The notes below the pieces were generated by a model. The model was not told the origin of the DNA. It worked only from the letters and a program-made list of their open reading frames with translations, and made no database searches. The translations under genes were made by a program, and so were the position numbers. Shown here piece after piece: positions 22,213 to 34,182 of a DNA stretch of 64,000 nucleotides (its first letter is position 1; each line of letters begins with the position of its first letter). The stretch comes from Rhizophagus clarus (taxonomy: Eukaryota > Glomeromycota > Glomeromycetes > Glomerales > Glomeraceae): positions 746,501-810,500 of the forward strand of contig BLAL01000011.1 of assembly GCA_015698045.1 (NCBI GenBank). The letters run 5' to 3'.

Positions 22213-23266
22213 AAGTTGCCAACAATTGATAGTAAAACCAAATTAATAAGGACCGTTAAATCATTATACCTCCTGAATATTTCCATTTACACGTGCGTTT
22301 GCTTTCATTGTTTTTATAAAGAAGCAGTGACTAATAACAAATGACATTAGCCTCAACTCAAACAATCTATAGAAAGTATGTATTTTGATGAAATGTTGCA
22401 CTTATTATAAATTATAGTTGCACAATGGCAATTATTTAAGGGATGGAAATAAAACAAATAAAATATTCCTCTATATTTATTCCGATTGATTAAAAGATTT
22501 TTGTTATGGCATGCTAAATAGGATTCGACGGGAACTGCTGCATTGCATATGTATGAATTAGATTATCAAACTTTTACGGCTTTAGATAAAATTATGTGAT
22601 AAAGTTTCACGTTGGTCACCGTAAATGTTATTTTAAGAAAAAAAAAATAAAAAATAAAACATGCCTCGAAGTGAAGAACCCAACTAGAAATGACTAACTC
22701 AAAAAGGTATTTTGTATTGATAATGCTGAAACCCATCTTTTTTTCAAAAAAAAATCAATAATGATTTAGAAACGGCACAAAAATGTGACAACTAATTTTT
22801 TTAAAAATTCATATATAACATATCATTGTAATTAATTTTAACATATATACTGCCTTTGCTGAAACTTACTGAATTTGAAGAAACATTTTAAAATATGATT
22901 GACATATTGCATATGCATTTCTGTCCGTAGTAACTCGATATCAGCAATATGTCAAACATATGTTAAAAAATCGCTCAAAAATATGATGAAAATACAAGGC
23001 AATGTAACGTTAAGGTTTTGAATACAATAAATTTCCTTCAAAGGTGACGTTAAACATTTATAGTAAAATGATAACTACGTTTTGTGTATCAAACATTACC
23101 TCTAAAGAAGTGCAGTGTCCTGGTCATTTGACCATTCAAATGATTTGGCTAATCATTTCCTAATCCTTTGTTATTTGATCATTCCGGCCATTTTATTTGA
23201 TCATTTGCCGAACAGTGCTACCAACTATAAACAGAAACTTCGTGGTACTTATTTTGACTTCAAGAA
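22213..23266. other. Intergenic stretch upstream of copy C
   Basis: It holds an imperfect hairpin (about 22888-22976, arms containing GACATATTGC). Just before the next gene (23110-23215) there is a patch in which TTTGATCATT and GGTCATTTGACC-like palindromic words recur between two CAGTG words. No coding frame is credible. Confidence 0.4.
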
Positions 23267-23761
23267 ATGAGCGACGTTATTCATGTTAAAGGATGTACCG
23301 ATATCAATCAATTAACCCAACTTACCAATCGCTCTTTGAATCATTCCAATGATAGAATGGCTTTCTTTTACAATCCACCAGGCGATAATCAAATTTATCA
23401 TATTACTTGTGAAAATTTGAGCGAAAATATTGATCCTTTATCAGACCACACATTTTATTGTAAAATCAATGATAAAAATTTTTATCAAATAACTTGTAGA
23501 TTAATTTCACACTCTTTAATCGTTCAATTTTTAAACAAAAAAATCTATGGTATTGAGCTCAATCAAAATGGAGAATTACAGCAAGACTATTTGACTTTTT
23601 CTAATGCCCAAAGAGATAATTTGGAATTCCATTTAAAAGGATTTTTTTTTAATCATTATCGCAAAAACAGATTAATAAGCGTTCTAATGGTAATGATTCT
23701 TGTTTTGATAACGATAGCAAGTTTATTGTACAACCTAAATTGTAAACATTATTACTTTTAA
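23267..23761 (+). CDS. Twin YHxTC family protein with C-terminal membrane anchor (copy C)
   Basis: A 164-residue protein from ATG 23267. The first motif, MAFFYNPPGDNQIYHITCEN, spans about residues 25-45. The second half reads NFYQITCRLISHSLIVQFLN then KKIYG (about 71-95), and a hydrophilic helix (RDNLEFHLKGFFF) follows. Unlike the other copies it has no Q/N-rich tail. Residues about 141-160 form a hydrophobic helix (LISVLMVMILVLITIASLLY) preceded by KNR and followed by only a few residues, which is the layout of a tail-anchored membrane protein. The gene is convergent with copy D (203 bp between stops). The start is supported by homologous fragments sharing the same MAF context. Function unknown. 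Confidence 0.8.
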   Translation: MSDVIHVKGCTDINQLTQLTNRSLNHSNDRMAFFYNPPGDNQIYHITCENLSENIDPLSDHTFYCKINDKNFYQITCRLISHSLIVQFLNKKIYGIELNQNGELQQDYLTFSNAQRDNLEFHLKGFFFNHYRKNRLISVLMVMILVLITIASLLYNLNCKHYYF

Positions 23762-23963
23762 GTTGTCATTTAGTATATATTATTTTATTGTCAATTTTTT
23801 AAAGGTCATCACTTATAACATTTCCATAATTTCTAACCAGAAAAAATTTAAATATTTATTCAATATAGTAATGATACATTGCGTATTATAAATTATAATA
23901 TTCATAAAAAGAAACAACTAATATGTTCTGTAAAAAAATAAATAAGTTTCCAAATAAAAATCC

Positions 23964-24557
23964 TTAAACGCCCTGTTGAATATTATCGTTGTTAGGACTA
24001 AATAACGCCGGATTATTTCCATAATCTTGAGCATGAACGCTACTAGCATTTTGAGAGCCATCTATAATTTCGTCATTAAAATAATCTTGCAAAATTTCTT
24101 TAGGTGCCAAATAATTAGTTAAAAATTGCTTCAAGTGAAATTTGAAGTATATTGGAGAAATTTCCTGTTGTTGTAGTTGTTGTTCACTCTGCTGGTTAAA
24201 ATCTATATTATAAAATCTTTTGTTTAAAAATTGAGGTGAAGCCAATTCACAAGTTACTCGATAAATTTTTTTCGTATTAAGTTGACTATGATAAAATACA
24301 TAATTTTTTGGTTGAACATAATTGTGAGCTTGATCGTAGTCATCGGTGTCGTTTGTTAATTGGTATATAAGTTCAAAGGACATTGGTACTTCTTCACAAG
24401 TAATATGATAATTTACGGGAAGATTTGGTGGATTAAAAAAGAAAGCTAGACTTGGAGTTATTGGCTGTATATTATTATGTTGGTTAGTCGCTGAAGTCAT
24501 GGAAGAAAAGTCTCCATAAGGCAGCGGTTGAATATTGTTCTCTTGAAGAGCACTCAT
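23964..24557 (-). CDS. Twin YHxTC family protein with Q/N-rich tail (copy D)
   Basis: A 197-residue protein starting at ATG 24557 (MSALQENN); upstream in-frame codons are poly-lysine from an A-tract and are unlikely to be translated. The N-terminus is Q/N/T-rich, then LAFFFNPP-NYHITCEE and later IYRVTCELASPQFLNKRFYN, a Q-rich linker and FHLKQFLTNYL. The tail ends ALFSPNNDNIQQ, as in copy A. DNA identity with copy A is very high in the central block, so the pair is recent. No signal peptide or transmembrane helix, so a soluble protein is likely; function unknown. Confidence 0.8.
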   Translation of the reverse strand: MSALQENNIQPLPYGDFSSMTSATNQHNNIQPITPSLAFFFNPPNLPVNYHITCEEVPMSFELIYQLTNDTDDYDQAHNYVQPKNYVFYHSQLNTKKIYRVTCELASPQFLNKRFYNIDFNQQSEQQLQQQEISPIYFKFHLKQFLTNYLAPKEILQDYFNDEIIDGSQNASSVHAQDYGNNPALFSPNNDNIQQGV

Positions 24558-25814
24558 TGAGTAATATTTTTTTTTTTTACGCAAAAAAAAATTTCAACCC
24601 TTATATAATACAAATTCCAGCAGTCACGTGCCTGTTGTTGTGAAACAGGTTCCTTTTCCTTGACTCCTGCATGATTAATCCATAACTTAAACTAAAAATA
24701 ATAATACTATTTCTTTGTAGATATATTACAGATAGCAAGGTTAGTTGGAGCGCACAAGAATTGCTCCAACATACGTTCAAGTCGTTCAGTAATTGTACAG
24801 TCGGACTAATTTTAAAAAGAAATATTCTATCACTGCGGTGACCAACAATCTAACTCACGCTCATGGCTCTCCAAAAAATTGATCACCCATACTGTACGAA
24901 AGAACTTATTTAGCCCGGTGAAAAAAAGCAACTACGTTCTTTATACTAAAAGATAAGTTTTACGGAAAGCGCACAATTCTTTATCTCGCAAGATGCGTTT
25001 TTTATGTGAAATTATACTACCGAAAAAACTTATCGCACGAGACACAGAATTGTTTTAATTAAAAACCGTTGAGAATTGATAAGTTTTTTTATTGAAAATT
25101 ATTTTTTGCATTTTTCAGTATCTCTGAATATGGAAAGCGTATTTACTTTTTTTATAGAGTTACTGAACGAAAATTATGTTTGCAAAGTTCACAAAGATGT
25201 TTGGCTTGTAAAAATGAGAGACAAGTTGCACTAAATAAGCATAAGCTAGAATTTTTTTTCGTAAAAACGCTCACTTCTCACAATAATATACATTTTAATA
25301 CTAAAATCGAAAGATTTTATCTCATTTTTGAGCAAAATTTGTTGATAACGTAAGACTAAGTAATTTGTATAGTCGAAGAATTTATATTGAGAAATAATTT
25401 TCTGTTATTATTAGCGCAAAGTTACTTCCAATATATATTAATGTACAGAAAATAAAAATCGTACGTAAATTTTACTAATTGTGTTACTCACCTGCAACAA
25501 AATATTAGTCTCCCTAAATTGCATTAATCGAATTAATCGAAAAATATTAGCAATACAATATATACATCAACTGGCTTTAATGATAATTTATGAGACTGGA
25601 AAAAAATGTAGTGTTTTCTAAATATTTAACTTCATTTAGCATAAAATACCTTTTTTAATCAATTATATGCTCAGGGCGTAATCGAATATGCAATTATGTA
25701 CTTTATATTAGAAAGAAAATCGTATACCAAGAATTCATACGCCGAACGCTGTTCAACAGAAACATCGCTCAATTTATTAATTGCACGATAATTAGCTAGA
25801 AATTTTTATCTTTG
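24558..25814. other. Intergenic stretch between copy D and fragment E
   Basis: The first ~150 bases form the 5' flank of copy D, with CAGTCACGTGCC and a TTATATAA box near 24600. The rest is A+T-rich without credible reading frames or repeats. Confidence 0.4.
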
Positions 25815-26012
25815 CTAAACCAGATAAATAATCTTTTTGTTCAAAAATTGAACAAGAGTTATTTGATAATAATGATCTTTAATCAGTTTATAGTAGAATG
25901 TATGGTCAGAAAGTGGATCAATATCTTTAATATTTATGTTAAATTCGCAAGTGATGTGGTAAATTTGATAGTCTTCTGGTGGATTATAAAACCAATTAAA
26001 TAATATTTGTCC
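25815..26012 (-). pseudogene. Twin YHxTC family gene fragment (copy E)
   Basis: The minus strand is open from about 26012 to a stop at 25815 and reads WFYNPPEDYQIYHITCEFNI, then DPLSDHTFYYKLIKDHYYQI, T-LVQFLNKKII. Relative to the gene at 23267 it lacks the C-x-LISHSLI segment, has no start codon and ends right after the NKKI block. It is therefore a truncated relic, though its surviving part remains in one frame. Confidence 0.65.
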
Positions 26013-27221
26013 TTAAATAACATAACATATGATTGAAGGCTAATTTTCATTTAATGTACAACGTTAGGAAATGTATATACAACGTAAAAAAAAAGTAAGT
26101 AAAAGATTCTTTTTAAAATTAGTTAAATTACAATAGTAACACAAGTTTTCTATTAAAATTCTATTAAGATTAAATTATCAAAATAAAAAAAAAAATTTTT
26201 TTAATGATCGGATAATTACTAATCTGCGAGAACCTTTAAAGGTTAAAGCTGAATGATTAAAAGTTGGGGTGCTAATAAGTTCATTACTGTGCCAACTTCA
26301 AGTGATAGCTGATAGACTCTGAAAAATCACACAGAAAATCAGAAAATCGGTTCCATATTTTGGATAACTGTGCTCCAAAACAAATAAGTCACATTGATAT
26401 CACTGATTCAGCCTTGCATTTTTCCATTTGTATGTTTCCAATTTTAGTAAATACATTTGGGGCGTTTAATACTTTAATGTTATCGAAGTCATAATTCTAT
26501 GAATTTTCATATGATTAAAATTTAGCAGGTTGTCATTTTATCGAAGGGAACTTACATTAACTATAATTTATTTTTTTTTTGTTGATTTTCATTCCTAAAC
26601 TCTAACACTCATCCAAATTTCTAATAAATTTTACTCAAAATAGTACATAAAACTTATTCTGTTATAAAATTGTTAATATAAAAAATTTTTTTGGAAACAT
26701 TAGAATGCGATGTGATTATTGATCCAATATACAGTAACTATCGGACATAGCATCATAACATAACCGGCATTATATTCCGGGTGGATGAAAATGTCAATAT
26801 CGAAATCATTTATCAAAACTTTTGAAAACTTTTAATAATCCTGTGTATTCCAAAAAGACATAGTATATTTATTAAGTGAAATATGGTATGTATAATTAAT
26901 ATCGTCGGTCTACAGAACCGTTCATGCAATTTTCAGAATACTGTAACTCATAATAATTTAAAAAAAAAAAATACTTCGCATTAATTATATTTAAAAATTT
27001 TATAAATTTTTGTAAAAAACGTGAGAAAATTTTCACACTGTTTAAAGCTGTGTTTGGTGATTTTATATTCCTAGCGTTGGTGCATAACTACGGTAACCGT
27101 TAACCTACATTTAAGAACTCATTTCATAGATTAATAGAAGGTTAGGTTCGTTAAAATTTGATTTTGTTTACACGCACACCTAATTTAATATTAAACCTAA
27201 GCTTTGGTGTATTACAAACAT
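26013..27221. other. Gene-free A+T-rich stretch
   Basis: No credible coding frame, inverted-repeat element or tandem repeat recognised. Confidence 0.4.
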
Positions 27222-27229
27222 TAACAAAC

Positions 27230-27743
27230 CGGGTCTGATTTATTTCACCTACAATTACCCCACCGACAATCACTTCACCGACAGTCATTTCACCGCTGCT
27301 AGTGCATATTAAAATTCTTTTTATAAAGTATTTTTTCCCTTTTTACTCATTACAGCTAAATATAATAGTTTTTTTTTATAAAAAAAAAAATATATTAAAT
27401 ATAAGAAGGATAGGTAAGAAAAACTTAAATTATGGAGTCATTAAACATTAATCTTATGTTTATTATTAATTGGAGGGAACAATTAAAAATATATATATAT
27501 ATATATTGAGATTTAATCTGAAATATAAATTAATATTTTATATTTATTTTTATGTACACACTATCTCGTATTATATAACAATAATAATTTTGGCTGTCTT
27601 GTACAGTTGTATAAAGAAAAAAAATTATTGTGATATATGTAAGTGTCGGTGAAACGACTTGTCGGTGAGATGATCCTGTCGTCGAAACGTTTGTCGGTGA
27701 AACGTTTGCCGGTGAAGTGATTGTCGGTGAGTTAAACGCGACC
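27230..27743. mobile_element. Inverted-repeat element with TTTCACCGACAA arrays and 8-bp target duplication
   Basis: Left end CGGGTCTGATTTATTTCACC and right end (inverted) GGTCGCGTTTAACTCACC are similar. Inside each end runs a short array of a 12-bp word, TTTCACCGACAA and variants, inverted on the right side (TTGTCGGTGAAA). The 8-mer TAACAAAC flanks both ends (27222-27229, 27744-27751); one more base may extend this to an imperfect 9-mer, as in Mutator-like elements. The central part is a (TA)-rich non-coding spacer. The superfamily is undecided between hAT-like and MULE-like. Confidence 0.8.
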
Positions 27744-27751
27744 TAACAAAC

Positions 27752-28089
27752 TAGTATATATTCCATAATTACTATTGTATTTTTTATAAAACATTAAAGC
27801 GGATTATTGGTATGCATTGTTACAATTATTCGTCCAAACAAATTAATTGAAAAACTTAAAAATTAATTCGACCGTCCACCACTGTTTTAAAAGTTCATTG
27901 GGACATGGTCGAATTCTGATGTCTTTTCCATTTAGAAACATTGGTTATAAAAAGATTTTTGTATATATATTCAATAAGTATGTATACTCAATAAATCACG
28001 AAAGATGGTGCTTACATCAATTATGCCTGTCAACTTTATCATCCATTGAAAATTTCTCGGTTCTAGCTAGTATTGTCTTCTCGACTTAG
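27752..28089. other. Spacer between the element and a relic gene
   Basis: No strong coding signal on the + strand. A GTAAGC donor-like site lies on the minus strand near 28020, which may be the last recognisable junction of the relic gene that follows. Confidence 0.3.
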
Positions 28090-29140
28090 TTACTCAATAA
28101 AGCGTTTTCATCTCTGAGTCTTGATACAACTCCTTGTAAAATATTATTTTCTTAAATTACATTCTCTCGTCTAAGGATTTCGTCATCGTCATCATTTGTA
28201 CACATTTCGTCTTCTTGAGGGGCGAAGGTGATTTTCTAGAGGTACGAAATCGTTGTTATTATCTATTACGCGTTTTGATTGTTATTTTAGGCGCAGTACT
28301 TTGAAAAAATGTTTTATCATTCGGCATCAAATTATCATTTCCATAATTGGTATTGGTTTTCCAATTACTGAAGAATGTACTTACTTTACAACAAAATACA
28401 GAGTATTCTATTAAAATCTATCCTATTATAAAGCTTTACATGAGCCAAATAAAACTGTTCACTTACTCTAATTACTTGTTCCCAATATACTTTTAATCCT
28501 TTACCTTTACATGAATTTTTCATTTTTATTGATAAAGAAAGGTACATAGTCGATTCTTCATACAGAACCAACAGACCTTTATCAATGTCAAAGTTTGGGT
28601 GCCTGGATTAAGAACACCTGGAGTGGTTACCAGTATCAAAAATCCAGTAATTCTCCTAAGCCAGATTAATGATCGATTAAGGAGTTACCCTCACTTTGCA
28701 AAAATAAAAGAATAAGCACCTTGTTTTTCATACCTGTAAATCTCGCTGTTTCTTTTGTAAATCGATCATACCAAAGTCGATCAAAATATTCCCAATTCTT
28801 AATTTCTTTTATCGAGAAAATTATTATGCTTCTATGAATCCTCTATATGACTTGTTTTGTCGAGTTCTTAGGTACATAATGAGTTCTACAGCAAGAAGTT
28901 AAATATTTAATTAGAAATGGAATAAACTCACTCACATTAAAGTCATATCGAACTTACCATCATATCCTGGTATTTTATTTGAATTGATATTAGTCCGCCC
29001 TTTCTCGCGAGACTTCTGTTTTTGAAAATGTTTATTGGTTCACTAGCGAGTAAGAAAATTTTTCTCGGCTGTTCAAGAGCCAAAAGAGAGTATATTGACT
29101 TTAATATGTTGATATACGACGTAATAATGTAATGATGTAA
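28090..29140 (-). pseudogene. Degraded multi-exon gene, unidentified
   Basis: Several minus-strand segments have strongly coding-like composition. Near 28950-29080 one reads HFQKQKSREKGRTNINSNKI; near 28735-28815, NWEYFDRLWYDRFTKETARF; near 28440-28605, HPNFDIDKGLLVLYEESTMY then LSLSIKMKNSCKGKGLKVYW; near 28260-28380, SNWKTNTNYGNDNLMPNDKT; near 28090-28200, an acidic coiled-coil-like end. Candidate splice sites lie between them (GTAAGT at 28961, GTATG at 28733). The frames do not chain without stops, so the gene is broken in several places. No domain is recognised; it could be a host gene or an old transposon gene. Confidence 0.3.
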
Positions 29141-29160
29141 TTCAAAACAAAACAATGATT

Positions 29161-32100
29161 ACATAATCGCGAATTGATCTTTTTTTTCAAACTGAATAAT
29201 TACTATTTTGGTTAAGATTCAAAAAAAAAGTCATATGAAAGTATATAATATTTACATATAATTTAAACTAACTAATTTCTTAATTTAAAAAATTATTTAA
29301 TAATATAGAGTGTAAGCAAGTTATTTATTTAATTCTATTTTTACATATTTATATAATATTTACAATAATTTAAACTAACCAGTTTCTTGATTGTTGTAAG
29401 TTATTATTTATTATTATATTCATATAATGAATTTACAATATGGATTGATCAAGGAGCTATGAAAAATTATGTAATTTTTTTTTTGAAATTTAATTAATCA
29501 AAAAATAAAAATACATCGCAATACTTTTTCTAGCTTTTTTTTTTTACATACGTAAATAATCTATCTAAAAATGTCTTAACTACTTTTTGTCCTTTAATTA
29601 TTACTATTACTATTTTCTTTTTGAGAGTTGGTAATTTTTTAACTCTCTTTTATTATTTTATTGATATTGCTAATTTTGGGTGTACCTTTTAATATTTTTG
29701 AATAAATTAGGTACAGTACGGTAACACAACTTAGTGGACCAAAAAAAAAAAATATTTGGTTTTGGACACACATATGACCGTATAGTTTATGCGATTATGT
29801 AATGATTTAATGATTTGAGTATAATAAAGTATGATTTATAATTATTGTAAATTCTCATCACATTGATGAAAAAAATATAATTGTAAATATGAATCTTGAT
29901 ATTTCTGATGTTTGAAGAATTCCAATTGAACAGATTTATTTTTAAAAAAATTTTTCATTATATAAACACTTAATAATTTAGATTTATATACTACAGTAAA
30001 TAACTAATATGTATTGTGATGTTTTTAAAAATAAAAATTTTATGATATTCATATTTTCACAATATTTAAAAGATATTTTAAAACATTAAATAAATTAATT
30101 TTTGTAAGAATTCTAATATTATACAGTATAAATTGCGCAATATATTAATGAATTTTTACATAAAATTTAAACAACTATATTAAAAAGATACAAATATTAA
30201 ATATATATTTTGTTTTCATATGTCATTTCAATCAGTAAAATTTCATATAATTATTTCTGGTTGCTTCAATCATTCAACGTTATCATTATCACTTACAGAT
30301 TCTTCAATATTACTTTTAAGTGATAATTCATTTCCGTCTATTGGTTCAACACTTGAATCATCTGGCTTACTGTTCTATATTCATAATTAAATATTTTCTC
30401 AAGATGATTCAAAATTGATGATTCTAAGATATTTTATTTTCTATTCATGGAAAAATCTTAAAATCACTTAATAAATTGACCATGCATTAAATGTAATACA
30501 TGATTTGATCCTTGGTAAGGAGTCAAAGCATTATGTGAAAATCCATATGTAACAAATGAGGAGTGTAAATTCTTGACAATTTGAAGGTTTTTATGAATCC
30601 GCCTTGTATTTCTTTGAAATTATATCAAACTTAAATGGTATGGTAAACAGTACCAATTAATTCTAAAGTTTTTTATATAATATTAAATAATTCTTTTATA
30701 TATTGAATAAGAATGGTGGGATAAGTCCAAAGTTTTCAAATTTAGAAGTTATTGTACAATTTGGACACATGTTTATAACAAAAATTTTTAATCATTTTTC
30801 TGAATGTTGGAAGACATTTTTAAGTGAAATAATGTATTTTCAAGTATTTTGAAATTGTATTCATCTATGACTCTGGAGATGGTAATGCGGCTATTATATT
30901 AAATGAAATTTTGTTTATATTTCTGCACTCAGTCCCTTCAGTTTTAGGGATTTTACCAGTTTTAAGTAACTAAAGGTAGTATATCTTTCTGTGATAGAGT
31001 TGATGTTTATTAGTTGATCACCAAATTAAATCAAGATGTCTTATATATAGATAATAAACTAGAATTAATTTTGATGTCATATAATTGTTTAAAAATGTTG
31101 CATGTTTGATTAATGATTCTTCAAGAACTTAATAAAATTGTCATAACTATAAGTTAAAAGAGTTGAGATATTTTTTTGCCACTTCAATTAATTTACTTAT
31201 AACTTTGTATTCTTGAATCTTAATAAATTATATAATAGAGTTCAAATTTCTACTGTGGTAAATTGCATCATTGTGTAGCAAAGCATGTTGATGATTTTTA
31301 TTTTCATTAAATTTGTTAATGAATAAATTCAAGCCAACTGAGCATTCAGCCAATGCAACTAATACTGTATGAAAAAAATATAAACCACAAATCCAGACAA
31401 GCTAATAGTTATGCTACTTTCTGTCAGTGCCACATTATTTGACATCAAGAACAGAAAGCTCAACGAGTTATCACTGTAACATTTTCAGTAAGTTAAATTT
31501 TACATTTGTTTGTTTTTGTATAAAATATAACCTTATTCTTGGATGGTTTTGAGTAATTTAAGTGATCTAATTATGTTTACATCAATTTCTAGGTCCAAAT
31601 TATAATTGTTTAAGTTATTTCAGGTAATGTTAATGGTTTTACGTATTACCCTAAAACTTATGTATTCTCGATCTTACTTTCTGTCGGAGATGATAGGTCT
31701 AGTTTTTGAGATTGCGCCTGATATTTTCTATAACAGAAATGACAGAATAGGTTTTATTAAAGTGAAAAACTTATGTAGTGTAGATTACTTTAGTGTATGA
31801 AATCCAGTTCATAATAATCTGTTTAATAAATTGATATTATATGTAACTAAGTGAAAGAGAAACAGTTAATAAATTATGTCTAATTTAGTTGAGTATTTCA
31901 TTGAGTTTAATAGAAAGTTTCTTAATTCCTATCATCTCTGTAGTTGTAACAATAACTATTTTACGAATCGATATTGTTAGAGCTTTTAATGTTATTTTGA
32001 GTTTTGCAAAAACAGTCTGGAATAGCGTTATAGCACATCCATTCTAACAATAAAACGCACTCTTGTAACTTACTGTACATTATGGAAAGTAATGATCTAT

Positions 32101-33060
32101 CTACTTGCATTATTGCATACATATGCAATACTATTTAAAGTATTGAATAAGATTATTTTTGCCAAATCTAGTTATCAATAAATATAATAATTTTAACTTT
32201 TTATGTTTATCATGATTCATTTTTGTAACATAATAAAAGTATTTTTTAATTAAGTATCTGCAATTTTCTCATTGTAATCACATAATGAAAACTAATTGAA
32301 GACTTTAATTTTTATATTGGATAATAACAATCATTAAACTACCGTAATATACGGTTGCATATTACTTGAATTATAAAAGGGATTCGATGAAGCTCATTAA
32401 TAATATATTTTGCTTCATCATTTTCAATAATTTTCCCTTGAATAATTCATTTAATCTTGCATCGATTCCATCTTTACATAAACGAAAGTGATGCAAAAAT
32501 TGAAAATATTTTAATAAATTAGAATTTAATTTTGTCATCATATAACTGATTTGTTAAAAATTGTTACAAAAGCAGTATATCAGATATAGATAAGTTTGCA
32601 TGTTTAATTCATCATGAACTTTACAGAGTGAATCATAATTATTATAACTATAAGTAGTCATGAGATATTTTTTTTTTATGCTGCTTTGAAAATTCCATAA
32701 TTGTGTATTTTACATATTTTTTTTATTTTGGTTCATAACAAACTATAATGAAGGTCTAAAACTAGTTTTGATGCGTTACGCACATCCTCAAATTTCTCGA
32801 AGTATTCAATTAGTTTGCATTTCCTTTTCGCTGTTTGAATGATTTTGAAACCTGTAAACCTTCCATATTTGAGTTTACTAACAGGGAGAATATCAATTAT
32901 AAATTTATTATTCTTTCTTTAATGATGTGTCTCATTGTCTTTGGTGTATGGAATTTTCCACAAAAAAGATTATACTTTTGTAAAAATATTCTCTATGGTT
33001 GAGAAAGTAATTAATTTATTGTGAAATATTAAGATTTTTGATCAGTCTTAAATAGAAAAT
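29161..33060. other. Long gene-free A+T-rich stretch
   Basis: Nearly 4 kb without a credible reading frame, splice-linked segments or inverted-repeat element. Long A/T tracts dominate. A short local repetition near 31660-31760 (TTTTCTRTMRSAGAAATGA-like) is too degenerate to call. Confidence 0.4.
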
Positions 33061-33063
33061 ACG

Positions 33064-33170
33064 GGATAAGCCATAATCTTAAATATAAGCCATAATCATA
33101 AAATGATTTTAATCACATAAGCCATAATCTTTAAATGTTCCTAACCGTATAAGCCATAGTCTTAATAGAA
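33064..33170 (+). repeat. Short tandem repeat, ATAAGCCATAATCTTAAA
   Basis: ATAAGCCATAATC or a one-base variant occurs four times between 33066 and 33170, with spacers that partly repeat CTTAAAT. Units are unequal (about 20-40 bp), so this is a degenerate minisatellite. Confidence 0.55.
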
Positions 33171-34037
33171 AATTTTGTTTACAGCTTTGTAATCAGATTA
33201 TAGACAGCTAAATAGTTTAATGTTGTCGACTAAACATTCAGCCAACGTTACTAATATGAAGAAAATTTAAATAATTCCTTGATTGAACAGAAAACATTAA
33301 AATTGGGAAACGTAGATAAAAATTGTTCAAACAAAAACATTTTTCTCGCACAAATAAATATAATATTATTCATTTGTAATATTTATTTTTGAATTACTTT
33401 ATGCATTCTAATATGATTATACAAATTATTCATTTATACACATTTTTATATATTTTTTGCTTACACAAAGCAATATAAATTCTTTTGATAATGTAATTAG
33501 CCTGGAATTATTATATCTGAACGCAAGTTAAATCAAGCATTGAAGCGTAGCGTCATAGCTGCCTAGCGGTGTATCTGTCACATCACGTGTAGTGGCCAAT
33601 GAAATTTTAGAATCAGGCATAAAATGATTATTTATTATATTGTCCTATTCGTAATAAACAAGGTTGCAATTAAAAGTAGAACTCTTTCGTGGGAAGAAAA
33701 AATTTTTTTTACATCGAACATGGAAAAAAAATCGAAAATTTGCAACGTAGTACAAACTGTGTGAACATATATTTTATGTTTTTATTTGTATTTTTTTTTA
33801 GAATATTTTTTTTCTAACGTGGTGTGTTATTGATGAACATGTGATTATAATACCGACGGTTCCCGTTTCCCAACGATAGACTATTATTAATTGTAGAAAT
33901 CTAGTTATAACATAAAATCTTTCAATCTTATGTTTTAGGCGTACAATGTATTTTTTATGTTAATTGCATAATGTCGAAAAGCAACTGCATAAGTTGATAA
34001 TTTCAATCACTTTAATTTAAGTAGAGGTTGGAACCGG
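33171..34037. other. Gene-free A+T-rich stretch
   Basis: Nothing recognised. Confidence 0.4.
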
Positions 34038-34182
34038 GTTGCGATTATCGGTTTTAAACAGGCTTTCGTTTAGACAGTTTAGACAGTAGTGGATCTATAG
34101 TGGATCTATTAAATTAGCGATTAATCAGAAATTAATATTCGAGTTTAAACGATAACCGAGTTTAAACCGATTTTATCGCAAC
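34038..34182. mobile_element. 145-bp inverted-repeat mini-element
   Basis: GTTGCGATTATCGGTTTTAA at 34038 is matched by the inverted segment GTTTAAACCGATTTTATCGC at the right, ending 34182. Second inner inverted blocks also pair (TTTCGTTTAGAC with GTTTAAACGATAA). There is no open frame. It could be a tiny MITE or a stable hairpin; no target duplication is visible. Confidence 0.5.
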
